Source: Petrosia ficiformis (lineage: Eukaryota; Porifera; Demospongiae; Haplosclerida; Petrosiidae). Taken from it: a stretch of DNA of 64,000 bases. The stretch covers positions 1,783,501 to 1,847,500 of the forward strand of contig OX345636.1 in NCBI GenBank assembly GCA_947044365.1. Direction: 5' to 3'. Made by a program: the position numbers and the translations under genes. The notes beneath the pieces were generated by a model that worked only from the letters and a program-made list of their open reading frames with translations, was not told the origin of the DNA and did not search any database. Below, in pieces: positions 1 through 11,154 of this stretch (its first letter is position 1; each line of letters opens with the position of its first letter).

Positions 1-441
1 AGTACTTTACATATGTACATGGCTTTTATGTACCTGTGTATGCAATACATACACTGTATGTGCATGTACAAGTATGAGTATATGTACATGTATGTACATG
101 TGTATACTATACATACACAGTAACTGCATGTAAATGTATGACTATATGTATGTACATGCCTGCATGTACATGTGTGAGTATATGTATGTACATGTGTATA
201 CTATACATACACAGTAACTGCATGTAAATGTATGACTATATGTATGTACATGCCTACATGTACATGTGTGAGTATATGTATGTACATGTGTATACTATAC
301 ATACACAGTAACTGCGTGTAAATGTATGACTACATGTACATGTATGTACATGCCTGCATGTACATGTGTGAGTATATGTATGTACATGTGTATACTATAC
401 ATACACAGTAAATGCGTGTAAATGTATGAGTATATGTATAG
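1..441. repeat. ATGTACATG-rich minisatellite
   Basis: About four imperfect units of roughly 95 bp repeat the phrase CACAGTAACTGCATGTAAATG, seen near 115, 210, 304 and 405. Each is followed by alternating TATGTACATG steps. Reading frames here are low-complexity by-products of the repeat, and no gene is seen. Confidence 0.85.
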
Positions 442-443
442 TA

Positions 444-1108
444 GAAACCAAAAAAGTTCACATTCTGTATTCGTAGTACGACCGTAGTACGGAACGATAA
501 ACGGTGAAAACACTGTATAAACGCCGTCTAAACGCTACGTTGAGATTGCGTTCAATAAAAACAGAACAATGAAAAGAGACGCTAATTGTGGGCGTTGCCA
601 ATGACTACTACACTTTCAAACACTCGCCTTGCTGCTTTCCTGTAGCTAACGAAGTATGTTTTTGGTATCAACAGCTTTCTTAGATAGTCTTCTGTCTCAC
701 TAAGTCAGTTAAAAGTCACTGCTATTTAAAATGCAGAAGTTATACAGGCGGGTATAGGTGTGGGCGTTGCCCATGGAAGTACTAAATTTTCAAGCACTCG
801 TCTTACTCTCTTTCTGGTGATAACAAAGCATAAATTTACTTAACAACTCTTCTTTACAGCAAAGTAAGTTAGAATCTTGAGTCTTATAAAATGTGAGAGT
901 TACAACTCTTACAATTACAACTACACATGCGCAATTACGTCAAAGTAAAAGAGTGTGTTGTCAAAACGTAGTTTACACGCTAAAATTAGCATCGTAAAGA
1001 CGTTGTTTACACGCTACGTAGCTAAAACGGTACGTGTTAACTACAGAACGGAGCGTTTCGTACTACGGTCGTAGAACAAAGACGGAACGTGAACTTTTTT
1101 TTGGTTTC
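444..1108. mobile_element. Non-autonomous TIR transposon with TA target duplication
   Basis: Terminal inverted repeats of about 50 bp begin GAAACCAAAAAAGTTCAC at the left. The right end mirrors this, with small differences and two extra As. Both ends are bordered by TA, the signature of Tc1/mariner-type insertion. The interior has no transposase frame. Instead it carries two tandem, diverged ~170-bp modules, each with GTGGGCGTTGCC and CACTCG followed by GCATAAATTT-like text. The same module recurs in reverse orientation at 58040-58345. The element sits inside the microsatellite tract. Confidence 0.8.
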
Positions 1109-1301
1109 TATTGTATATGTGTGTATATATAGGTGTATGTGTGTATATGTGTGTATAGGTGTATGTGTATGTATATGTGTGTATATGTGTGCATAGGTGT
1201 GTGTGTATGTATATGAGAGTACACATGTGTGTGTATAGGTGTATGTGTGTATGTACATGTGTGTATACATGTAGGTGTATGTATATATGTATGTGTGTAT
1301 A

Positions 1302-1358
<57 letters not shown>

Positions 1359-1528
1359 TAGATGTATGTATGTATGTATATGTGTGTATAGGTGTATGTG
1401 TATGTATATGTGTGTATGTGTATGTATATGTGTGTATAGGTGTGTGTGTATATGTGTGTATAGGTGTCTGTGTATATACTATATATATATGCATATAGAT
1501 GTATGTGCGTATGTATATGTGTGTATAG

Positions 1529-1776
1529 CAGTGTTCTGCCCACACTGGTAGGCACTGGTCGGGAATAACCACCTCTCAGATGAATTAACCACTTCTTAGA
1601 TAAATTAACCACCTCTTAAATGAATTGTAACCACTTCTCAGATAATACATACATGTACATTGCATAATATATGTATGTAAAGGCTACTGAGACAGAATTA
1701 AGTATAAACTGGATAAACAGCACTAAATGCAATGTAGAATCCAACCACCACTCTAAATATCCTTGGCAGAACACTG
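1529..1776. mobile_element. hAT-type MITE, CAGTGTTCT ends
   Basis: The ends CAGTGTTCTGCC and GGCAGAACACTG are inverted. The GTATAG tract flanks both sides, though a clean 8-bp duplication is blurred by the microsatellite. The interior has direct repeats of AACCACYTCTYAGAT. A partial copy lies in reverse at 2595-2706. Confidence 0.7.
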
Positions 1777-2594
1777 GTATAGGTGTATGTGTATGTATAC
1801 GTGAGTACACATGTGTATGTATATGTGTGTATGTGTATGTATATGTGTGTATAAGTATATGTGTACAGGTATGTGTATGTATATGTGTGAATAGGTGTAT
1901 GTGTGTATGTACAGGTGTGTATTGTATGTGTATATGTATATGTGTGTACACCTGTGTGTGTATGTGTGTGTATAGGTGTATACATGTGTGTATGTGTGTT
2001 TAGCTGTATGTGTATGTATATGTGTGTGTATATGTGTGTATAGGTGTATACACGTGTGTATGTGTGTTTAGCTGTAAGTGTATGTATATGTGTGTATAGG
2101 TGTATGTGTATGTATATGTGTGTATACCTAGGTGTATGTGTGCGTATATGTGTGTATAGGTGTATACACGTGTGTATGTGTGTTTAGCTGTAAGTGTACA
2201 TGTATGTACACGTGTGTATAGGTGTATGTGTATGTATAATATTACATGTATGTGTGTATATGTGTGTATAGGTGTATGTGTACGTATATGTGTGTGTAGG
2301 TGTTTGTATGTATATGTGTGTATAGGTGTATACACGTGTGTATGTGTGTTTAGCTGTAAGTGTATGTATATGTGTGTATAGGTGTATGTGTATGTATATG
2401 TGTGTATACATAGGTGTATGTGTGTGTATATGTGTGTATAGGTGTATACACGTGTGTATGTGTGTTTAGGTGTATGTACATGTGTGTATAGGTACGTGTA
2501 TGTATGCGTGTGTACAGGTATGTGGGTGTATAGGTGTATGTGTATATACTACACATGTATATATTATATATATTATGCGTACAGATGTTTGTGT

Positions 2595-2706
2595 ATGTAT
2601 ACTTAATTCTGTCTCATTAGCCTATATATGTATTTTTGAGAGGTGGTTAATTTATCTAAGAGGTGGTTATTCTCAACCAGTGCCCACCAGTGTGGGTAGA
2701 ACACTG
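2595..2706. mobile_element. Truncated reverse copy of the 1529-1776 MITE
   Basis: This ends in AGAACACTG and matches, in reverse, the CAGTGTTCT end plus the AACCACCTCTTAGAT repeats and the TGAGACAGAATTAAGTAT stretch of the 1529-1776 element. Much of the other half is missing. Confidence 0.7.
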
Positions 2707-2734
2707 TATATGTGTGTGTACATAGGTGTATATG

Positions 2735-3054
2735 CAGTGTTCTCTCTATGTTGTTTTAGAGGGGTACAGTACCCCCCTATAGTGTAAATGTCCCCCTCTA
2801 TCAGTCATAAAAACACTCAATTGATTTTGAATATTAATACTATTTTAAAATGATAACACACAAAAATATAAATTCAAAGTATTTCGATAGACACATTCAC
2901 CTATTACCCATTTCCTAAGAGCAGGGTAAGGTCACATTGTAACACGTGGACCTTCAATTGACATTTGTACTTAATTACTTAATTAACTATGACGTAATAA
3001 TTACTTTGTCACTTTCGTGTGCCCCCCTATTGCAAAATCCTGGTGAGAACACTG
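2735..3054. mobile_element. hAT MITE with exact 8-bp target duplication
   Basis: CAGTGTTCTC at the left and GAGAACACTG at the right are perfect 10-bp inverted ends. The octamer TGTATATG occurs directly before (2727-2734) and after (3055-3062). An 8-bp duplication with CAGTG-type ends is the hAT hallmark. The interior contains CCCCCCTAT motifs near both ends and no coding frame, so it is a non-autonomous copy. Confidence 0.9.
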
Positions 3055-3190
3055 TGTATATGTGTGTGTACATAGGTGTATGCGACGTATAGACAGGTGT
3101 ATGCATGTGTATAGGTGTATGTGTGTGTGTATATGTGTATATACATGTAGGTGTATGTGTGTGTTTATGTGTGTATAGATGTATATGAAT

Positions 3191-3489
3191 AATCTAATAA
3201 AATTTATAAATTTATAATATACATATACAATTTATTGTTTTATTTGTATAGACTGGATACATGTACATGTGGTCAACTATTACTACAACATGTACATATA
3301 CATGTAATGTACATACCCTATATATTACAATTTACAATCTACATGTACATGTATAGTAAGTACAGGGTTATGTATATAGATCACTTTGAGTGGTAATTTA
3401 ATCAAAAAATAAATCAATGGTTTTTCCTTCATCTACATAATTACACATAATTGTTTTTATACATGTGTATAATAATTATAATACTATGT
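3191..3489. other. AT-rich spacer, no gene seen
   Basis: AT-rich DNA with scattered ACATGTACATGT palindromes. I see no coding frame, no RNA gene and no element ends. Confidence 0.6.
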
Positions 3490-4372
3490 GGTAACAGTGA
3501 GTATAAACATGTACGTGTATAATACATGTACAAGTATAATACATGTACAAGTATTAGTGTTGTACTGATGCGTATTAACATGTACATGTATAACACATGT
3601 ACAACACATGTACAAGTATTAGTGTTGTACTGATGAGTATTAACATGTACATGTATAATACATGTACAAGTATTAGTGTTGTACTGATGAGTATTAACAT
3701 GTACATGTATAATACATGTACAAGTATTAGTGTTGTACTGATGAGTATTAACATGTTCATGTATAATACATGTACAAGTATTAGTGTTGTACTGATGAGT
3801 ATTAACATGTTCATGTATAATACATGTCATGTATAATACATGTACAAGTATTAGTGTTGTACTGATGAGTATTAACATGTACATGTATAATACATGCACA
3901 AGTATTAGTGTTGTACTGATGAGTATTAACATGTTCATGTATAATACATGTCATGTATAATACATGTACAAGTATTAGTGTTGTACTGATGAGTATTAAC
4001 ATGTACAAGTATTAGTGTTGTACTGATGAGTATTAACATGTACATGTATTAGTGTTGTACTGATGAGTATTAACATGTACATGTATAATACATGTACAAG
4101 TATTAGCTGATGAGTATTAACATGTACATGTATAATACATGTACAAGTATTAGCTGATGAGTATTAACATGTACATGTATAACACATGTACAAGTATTAG
4201 TGTTGTACTGATGAGTATTAACATGTACAAGTATTAGTGTTGTACTGATGAGTATTAACATGTACATGTATTAGTGTTGTACTGATGAGTATTAACATGT
4301 ACATGTATAATACATGTACAAGTATTAGCTGATGAGTATTAACATGTACATGTATAATACATGTACAAGTAT
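3490..4372. repeat. Minisatellite built on a hAT-like terminus
   Basis: About 15 units, mostly about 54 to 63 bp with shortened variants, carry TTAGTGTTGTACTGATGAG followed by TATTAACATGTACATG and a variable ATAATACATGTACAAG spacer. Some spacers are duplicated, and some units have lost the GTGTTGTA part. The common periods keep frames open on both strands, which produces spurious repeated peptides. The unit's conserved core matches the left terminus of the adjacent element at 4373. Confidence 0.9.
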
Positions 4373-4883
4373 TAGTGTTGTACTGATAATGAGACAAATA
4401 TTGGCCAATACCAATAGCTGATCCTATAGTTCAATGTATTATTATTAACTTTAATTTTGTATTTAACTATTTATTTATCTTCTGAATTAAAGCAGTATAA
4501 AATTACAATAAGAAATACTTCACTGATTATTATTAATTAGTCATTTACTTAATATTCATAGATATCACTAATAAGAGTGTAGTTACTCTTGATAAAGAGG
4601 AGGACTGTCACAATGGCTTGTTCATTAGCTTGCTTCTCTTCATATTCGTTGTATTGATTGATGTGATTGCTCTTCAAGTGAGCTATTAAGTTTGATGTAT
4701 TGAACATTTTAATGGTTTTTTCTGTTTACAAGTACTACACTTAGCATATTTTGAGGCTTCGCACACAACAAAGTAACTCCGAATAACAGATAGTCAGCTA
4801 GGTTTAAACCAATACTAATACAGCTTATTAGCCCAAATATCAGCGTGATACCAATAGCTGATATGATCATTAGTGTAACACTA
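4373..4883. mobile_element. hAT-type element adjoining the minisatellite
   Basis: The left end TAGTGTTGTACTGATAATG and the right end (reverse complement TAGTGTTACACTAATGATC) are imperfect inverted repeats; CCAATAGCTGAT also recurs in both halves. The flanking octamers are ACAAGTAT on the left and ACAAGGTA on the right, close to an 8-bp duplication. No coding frame survives. Distant relatives with the same kind of ends lie at 48980-49289 and, degenerately, at about 46135-46400. Confidence 0.65.
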
Positions 4884-5094
4884 ACAAGGTATACATGTAT
4901 ACTCTATTATGTAATTATCTATTGTACATGTACATGTACTTACTTACATTTCTTGCTTCATAACAGAACAATGAAATATTAAGTGAAGGTGACAATATTC
5001 TTGACTCCATCTTCTTTTGTGTCTTCAATATCAGTGACTTCAAACTGAGTAGAATCTGGAATGTATATTTATACTGTTATATATTCAGTCACAG

Positions 5095-6126
5095 GAAACA
5101 GTGTTACAGCATACCATCATCAGCTATACATTTGGCTAATCTGAAGTACACAAATATTGGATTGTTTCACTCATTACAAGAGCTACATTCACAGATTCAC
5201 ATTCAAAAGGAAAACAAAATGACCTTTTGCGGATATGATGAACCTGTCGTACAGACCCCTCCTATAGGAGTGGCTGTGCAATCTCACTATATATTGATTT
5301 CTCTTTACTTAGAACTCCAGCGATCTTTCAAATATTACCAGACTCAGGTATGTCTTATAGTGTATTGTTATTTGAGTTTTTGGGGTCACATTGTTTGGTA
5401 ATAATGAGGTGTGTATGGTTGAGTATAGTAGGTAGTAGTTGATAGTAATGAAAGAAAAGTAGTTGATCATAAGCATAATTATTTGTAAGCAAAACCATTT
5501 TCATAATAAATATTGTATTTTTAAACTATTGTATATAGGACTGATAATAATAATAATAAGATTATTAATATACCATAACCATTGGAATGCCGAGTGTTTG
5601 ACACAGTGACTGACGCAACTTATGGGACTACAGACAATGGGACTGCAGACAATAATCATCATCTGTAACAGATAGAGAATGATCATCAACTTATAAATAA
5701 TTCATATACACAAAAGACTATCCTTCAATGATGAACAAGCCTTGTAATTGCACCTATGTATATAATTATTGTGGTGCCAACATTAAAGAACATAAGTACA
5801 GCTCTTTGTATTTTGCTTTGTAGCGGTTTAAGTACTTATGTGGTGTTATATGGAAGTGGTTTGTTTCATTTTGGGTCCTATGTTAGCTTCTCAACCTTGT
5901 TCACATGCTTTTTTGGGTTTTGATGTCCCTACATCTTCTCTCATTTATATTGAAAATGTTTTTTGTATGATATTTGTTTACTCCTGAGAAATTTGATTAG
6001 CAATAATTAAAATTAAAATTATATTCTTGTCTTCAATTATTTTATTCTTAGTATCAGGCTACTTCATGTTGCTGCTATAAACACATGATGGCTTCATCTT
6101 TAACAAAGGATGAAAAGGAAGAACTA
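5095..6126 (+). CDS. Two-exon fragment of a paralogous gene family (unknown function)
   Basis: Two exons join in phase 0. Exon a (5095-5347) follows an acceptor at TCACAG, ends CAGACTCAG and is followed by donor GTATGT. It stays open in one frame and reads ...SIPSSAIHLANLKY... through ...ELQRSFKYYQTQ. Exon b (6052-6126, exactly 25 codons) follows TTCTTAG, reads YQATSCCCYKHMMASSLTKD and onward, and is followed by donor GTAAGT. Both have counterparts in the same order at 46784-46963 and 48845-48892, where they appear to lead an ankyrin-repeat gene. The upstream sequence (4960-5090) is also similar to 45600-45720. No later exon is seen before transposon debris begins at 6293, so the copy is partial or dead. 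I recognise no domain. Confidence 0.5.
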
Positions 6127-6292
6127 GTAAGTGAATTACATAATATAATTCTGGTCTACTTATTAATAAGTTTTTTTTTTTGTTGTTTTTGTTATAATAA
6201 CAATAATATGTGAAGGTTCATAATCTTATAGTAGTAAAATGCTAGTTTAGAGAAAAGGAAGCAATTTTAAAGGGAAATTGTTTTTAAATTCT

Positions 6293-6710
6293 TTATGGCC
6301 CGTATTCTTTATGATTACTTTCCCACGGGTTCGAACTATATATATATATATATATTTACATTCTTGTATCCACTTGCGTCAGTATGTGTTGTGTACAGAG
6401 TTAAGGAAGTTGCGTCATCCCGAGGCTCGGTCAATTAATGGGCACAGTGCATAATAGAACACGTGCTCTAGCTGTGTGGCAGCAGCTAGGAAGAAATAAA
6501 GAAAGCTGCTACGTAGAAACTGGAACTAATGGCAGTCTATTCTACCTGAAATATATTCCTAAAGTTCTAGATACTTTAAAAGGTAAGGAGAATAGGTAAT
6601 CAAAATAATAACTATAATAGGCTGTTGTGTTTCAGGCTTGATAAAGTCAGCCGAGATTACTGAATACTGAACACCACAAAACAGTCATAGGGATACTTTT
6701 TTCTCTATAT
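6293..6710 (+). mobile_element. ATCCCTAT-family MITE, copy A
   Basis: The left part has TATGGCCCGT, TTTCCCACGGGTTCGAAC, a (TA) tract, TTCTTGTATCCACTTGCG, AAGGAAGTTGCGTCATCC and GGTCAATTAATGGGC. The right part has GGCTGTTGTGTTTCAGG and CAGTCATAGGGATAC followed by TTTTTTCTCTATATAT. In better copies the ATCCCTATGATTGC left end mirrors the GCAGTCATAGGGAT right end. The family recurs at 9033, 11692, 12718 (reverse), 32006 (part) and 32810. No protein is encoded. Confidence 0.75.
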
Positions 6711-7040
6711 ATTTCCGTATTTGCTTGTTTTTGTTGAACCTTGTTTCCATACAACAGCAAAGAATGTGTGTGGATAGCAATCTTACTGTTTGCAGCCACT
6801 CCTTCATCGAGGCAGACAGCTGGTGAAGTGAAGTCCTGTTTTTACAGTGCATGTAGTCTGACAGACCCTCGCAGTAAGAGGCGGAGGGTCAGGGCACACA
6901 CATTCACTAGTTGTGTAATCTGCAGAAATATTGTTTAGCAACAAGAGTTTCGATGTCACCAATTGTGTAATAAAGATGAAGCACAACTACCTCTAAGCAC
7001 AGTGAGAACAGCAGAATGACTGGAATACAAGAAATTGTAG

Positions 7041-7200
7041 GTGCAAATGTTTAAAGTAGTGAAAATCTTTTTGAAGGGAAGAGATGTATTTTCCATCCTT
7101 TCCACTGGATTTGGCAAATCACTGTGGTATGTGCCTTTGACAATTACCTAGTTAGGAAAGATTGTTGTTGTGATCATTCCTCTGACTGCCAAAATGAATC
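7041..7200 (+). pseudogene. RecQ-like helicase fragment
   Basis: A short open stretch reads FLKGRDVFSILSTGFGKSLWY. This closely resembles the start of the helicase domain in RecQ-type ATP-dependent DNA helicases, with a Walker A of the form TGFGKS. A stop at 7149-7151 ends it. After a frame change, IVVVIIPLTAKM follows, resembling helicase motif Ia (VVVxSPLxALM). Only this block is present, with no DEAH-type motif II and no C-terminal helicase half. It lies between a MITE and a DUF3504-like fragment. A second RecQ fragment is at 51566-51949. Confidence 0.65.
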
Positions 7201-7325
7201 TTATAATTATAATATTATAATTAATTAGTATTCAATGACCATGTGTTCTCTGGCATGGACTGCAAACTTTACATTCATTTGCGTGTTCCCAGTTCAGTTC
7301 TCATTCTCTCATGTACGAGTATCAT

Positions 7326-7333
7326 AATGTGTA

Positions 7334-7372
<39 letters not shown>

Positions 7373-7375
7373 TTC
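7326..7375. repeat. (TC)n microsatellite
   Basis: A polypyrimidine run of CT units, interrupted once by TTT, lies just before a possible acceptor (TTGCAG at 7390-7395). Confidence 0.9.
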
Positions 7376-7395
7376 GCGTTCATTTCCTGTTGCAG

Positions 7396-8029
7396 CATAT
7401 GATGACTCTCAAAAAGGAGTCAGTAAGCCACTTGATTTGCCTGTACAAGCACCTAGGAACAGAGGTCCTCTTACAAGATTTCAGGCACAAAGTCTCCCAC
7501 CATCTGTTCCAAATCCAATTTCTCTCCAGTCTGAGTTGCTGTCTGAGTCCTCTCTTGTAGAACCTGATGGATCTGTTATGATTGAACAACCTGTTTCATT
7601 GCCTGAGGACATCTTCCTCAGTAAGTCAACCTCACCTGATGAATGCCAGCTTATCACACACTGTGCTGAGGGTGAGCATCAGGTTTTAGTTCATTCCGAT
7701 GCTCGGCAGTATGCCAATAATGATTATACTGATCTTCGGCGCTTACCTAAGCTCCTTTTCCCTCCTGCTAATAGTAAGGAGTGGCTTAAGATAGATAATG
7801 AATTAAGAGATGACAGATTCTGTGTGGCATTCAGTGTTATCTGCGGGAGGAGGCCATTGATTTTTTCTCTGATCGTGAGTTCTTTTTTCTGAAGAATGTG
7901 TTAGATAGTGAAATGAAGCAGTTACTTTCACAAAGAGTTGGTACAAAGAAGAAGCAGGCTGAACCCATTCTAGCCAGTGATGAGGAACTGTATTTTGTAT
8001 ATTATTGTATTCAGCTTTCTTGTATTTGA
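7396..8029 (+). pseudogene. Broken KIAA1958/DUF3504-like (Crypton-type) and retroelement-like coding fragment
   Basis: From the acceptor TTGCAG a frame runs about 165 codons (to 7890). It is Ser/Pro/Leu-rich, then reads RRLPKLLFPPANSKEWLKID, a phrase that resembles the N-terminal ORF of non-LTR retroelements. Near 7838 the coding signal moves to another frame: LREEAIDFFSDREFFFLKNV, then a stretch ending GTKKKQAEPI, closing at 8029. The second part resembles the region before the tyrosine-recombinase-derived DUF3504 domain of KIAA1958/ZMYM-like proteins (SEMK..., then KKxQAEP). The frame change makes this a pseudogene. Assignment is from remembered family patterns only. Confidence 0.5.
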
Positions 8030-8950
8030 TTTCGTGTTAATGTATTTATTCTCTCATTAACAAAATTGTTTCCTTGAGCTTTGGACCTAGGTATCTATTA
8101 GATTTAGATACCTGCTAGCAGGTATCTATCTGATTGAGGCACCCATTTACAATGAAAACTTCAAAGGAATTATTCATTAATAGGTCTAAAAAAAAAACAT
8201 ATATGTCAGTCGATACCATTCTAACACTAAAACTAAGATTACCAACTACCTCTGTGATACTGAAATTAGATAATAATATAGTTGTTGAATAAACTCATTA
8301 CTAAATGGTGACATCATTTCACGTTATCAAATTATTGGTTAAAAAAGCCTAACTATTTTTTGCAGTGATATGCCAGGATACACACATAGCAAAATTGTGA
8401 GCAGTTCCTGGTTGCAGAAGAATTCAAATTAGAATAGACTATCAATGTAAATTGTTAAAATAAGTTATAATTTATTCTTTATATAGTACAGCTGCAAAGT
8501 GACATCTTATATATTGCCTAATAGGTGTACACAGAAACAAAATAAATGTTTTAATTAAATCATTGTATGTTTTTCAAACCTTTCTTGTGCATCTAATTAG
8601 ATGATAATTGGTACATAGAAACCTGTATGACTGACAAATTAAATTATAATTTACATCCTTGCAACTGTGCTAACTCATACATTTGTTATTTTAACAATTG
8701 TATTTTTCAGTGTGAGAGATTGCTATATACAAAATCAATGGAAATTACTTTCTTTTCAGTTATAATGAATTGAGCTAGTTTACTCTACAAAATAGTGAAA
8801 TAGTGAATGAAATGAAGACATTCCTTCTCAACTTTTAAAACCCCAATTACAGTATGAATCAAAACAGTATAATGCTTTGCTAATGCTTTGCTGACCTCGC
8901 CTCATATTCAAGTACTCCACTCATGCAGTACATAGAGGTTATTCAAGTGC
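8030..8950. other. AT-rich DNA, nothing recognised
   Basis: No coding frame with family resemblance, no inverted ends and no tandem array are seen. AATAAA-like and homopolymer tracts are common. Confidence 0.5.
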
Positions 8951-9030
8951 TGGTGGTTGTCATAGCGTAGTGGTAAGAGCACTTGTGGCTGAAGTCAGAG
9001 GCCCTGTGATAGATTCTCAGTGACTACTGG
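8951..9030 (+). mobile_element. tRNA-derived SINE head (or tRNA relic)
   Basis: TAGCGTAGTGGTAAGAGCAC is a good RNA polymerase III A box with tRNA D-arm character. About 35 bases on, GTGATAGATTCTC resembles a decayed B box (GGTTCGAATCC). The intervening anticodon-arm-like stretch does not fold cleanly, so this is not a working tRNA gene. It abuts the ATCCCTAT-family element at 9033, with no poly(A) tail visible between them. Confidence 0.55.
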
Positions 9031-9032
9031 CG

Positions 9033-9546
9033 TTTTTATGGCCCGTAGGGCCATCCCTATAATTGCTTTCCACGGGGTTTAATGTATATATATATAATTA
9101 TATATATATATATATATTCTTGTGTCACTTGCGCGACTATGCGTTGTATACGTAGTTAAGGAAGTTGCGTCATTCCCGGGGGGGCTCGGTCAATTAATGG
9201 GCGTGGCGCGTAAAAGAACGCGCGTTTGAGCTACAAACCAGCCAGGAAGATTCAGAATGGATGTAAAACTGCTAATAACTGTTGTATATAGCAGAGAAAC
9301 AGTATAGATATTATGCAAGAATCTTTAACAAGTAAGTATGATAAGTTGTTGAGTTTCAGACACGAGGAAGTCATCATTTAGAACCTTGAAGGAGTACCTC
9401 AGTCAGTTCATCAGACATCTGTGTATTTAGACTGCAATTAGGCTTACACTTACGTCTTCAGGCCCCAGGAGTACACAGAAAGGTAGAGACACTAGTGCCA
9501 TCAGCAATGCTTAATACATAGTCATCACAAAGCAAATATAGGGATG
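9033..9546 (+). mobile_element. ATCCCTAT-family MITE, copy B
   Basis: It starts TTTTTATGGCCCGTAGGGCC then ATCCCTAT, has a (TA) tract and the TTCTTGTGTCACTTGCGCG / GTTGCGTCATTCCCGGGG / GGGCGTGGCGCG core, and ends in ATAGGGATG then TTTTTTTCTCTATATA. The right half differs from copy A (CACGAGGAAGTCATC in place of the AAAGTCAGCC arm), so subfamilies exist. Confidence 0.7.
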
Positions 9547-11154
9547 TTTTTTTCTCTATATATCTTGTTTTTCCATTTCCTCTGTCATCATTATTGAAAG
9601 AATTTAGCGTTCAATCAGTATAATAATAATTATTATAATTACAAGGATACATGTAAAATTTCATTACACTGTATCACATCTACTGGGAGCATAGTTATTG
9701 AATCAAATTACAAGCAAAAATACTTTTTACCAGTATGAAAAGAGAAACTAATGTGACACAAACACTCAACTGATTTATAATTAATGGGCACACAGTACTA
9801 TAATTATAGTTATCTATAGTTACAATCTGGAAAGTTACAATAACAATTAGGCATGCAATGAATCTAATCTTTTTAATTATGCTTGGGTTTCTTTGATATA
9901 CTGACTGCCGATATTATGTACTAGATGGATATTTAGCACTCAGTGCATTTTCTTCTTTGTAATTCCACCATGTTATCTAAAGGGTGTAACATCTTGGAGG
10001 TAGAGTGCTTGTACGACTTTCAAAAAGTTAGGTTGCACCTCTGATGTGTTAATAATTGTAACTTACGCTATTTTGTACATGTTCAGTACTCTGTAATAAA
10101 GTATGTTTTCATGAAATGTAAATTGTATAACGTGAAAAATAATTATTCATGTAGCTTTCTATTTCGTATACACATTACAAATCAAGAATGAATTATATTT
10201 ATGATTAGACAACAACATCAGCACTGGATCTAAGCTTATATAGTCACTTTCTAGCTCCACCTATATCATTATTCCATCATGGATTACATAAACACAAGGA
10301 GAGAATTCATTAGTCCTTCAACTGTAGAAAATATTAATCTTCCCACATGGCGAAGAGGGTTAGTGTTAATTGTTTTATGTGTCTCTGTGTCTGGAAGTCT
10401 ACTGAAATTGTGAAACCACATGACTTATAAATATTGTCATCGCTTTAAAAAAGCATTTCATCCTTGTATCATTTAAAGTGTATTGGTAGTTCATTTGTAA
10501 CACCAGAATTCATAACATTAATATTATGTTATATCAGATCTAAGCTAGAATTATGAAAATGACTAGTCCTATAATTCACACAGCTCTACCTTGTTGAACA
10601 ATAAAGAACCTGATACGAACTTTTGATGATAAACACAAGTTAAGTCCTACCTAGCAGACAAGTTCCTTCACTAATTAATCTATAATTATGCATCTCTCAT
10701 TATCAATAATCATCACAAGTTATACTGTTCCTATCTGTCTATTATTAATCACCACATTGCTATTGCAATTTGTGCATCTCTCAATCTTCAAGCATCTCTC
10801 AATCTTCAATATTGATCAATAAGCTGTCATCCAAATCCATATGTTTTAAGAAGTAATCATTCATTAAACATTACTGTATTATTGAACACGTTATTGACAA
10901 AAGCATCAACTGCATCATATAATAGGTGTGTTGCTTTTATTTAAGGGTTCAGGAACTCTTAAGCTAATTCTAACAGTCCCAGATTTACTATAGTGAACTG
11001 GAAATGAAACTTTCAGTAGCAATAGTAATAGGTAGTGCTTGTTTCAATAACATTCTAGCTGCTTTGAAATTTCCTTTTTGAATAGCAACCATTCTCAGTG
11101 TTAGTCAATTTGTTTTCATTTGCCGATGCTTTAGAAGCTATTGCACAATTTCCT
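9547..11154. other. AT-rich DNA, nothing recognised
   Basis: Many stops in all frames and no inverted or tandem structure that I can support. This may be intron or intergenic DNA. Confidence 0.45.

Larger units (their letters stand above)
1110..3190. repeat. TGTATATG/GTGTATAGG microsatellite field
   Basis: Dense (TG)n, (TA)n and GTGTATAGGTGTATGTG-like units fill this stretch, including a pure (TA) run near 1306-1352. Longer higher-order units contain GTGTTTAGCTGTAAGTG, repeated near 2006, 2065, 2183 and 2346. All long frames on both strands are Cys/Val/Tyr or His/Thr/Tyr repeats and are not genes. Three hAT-type elements interrupt it (1529-1776, 2595-2706, 2735-3054). Confidence 0.9.

Noticed and set aside
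1037..2787. Many overlapping frames on both strands in the TGTATATG field
   Set aside because: They translate to monotonous Thr/His/Tyr or Val/Cys/Tyr repeats caused by the microsatellite and have no gene-like composition.
3441..4008. Long repeated-peptide frames in the minisatellite
   Set aside because: Common repeat lengths are multiples of three, so frames stay open on both strands; variant units break them.
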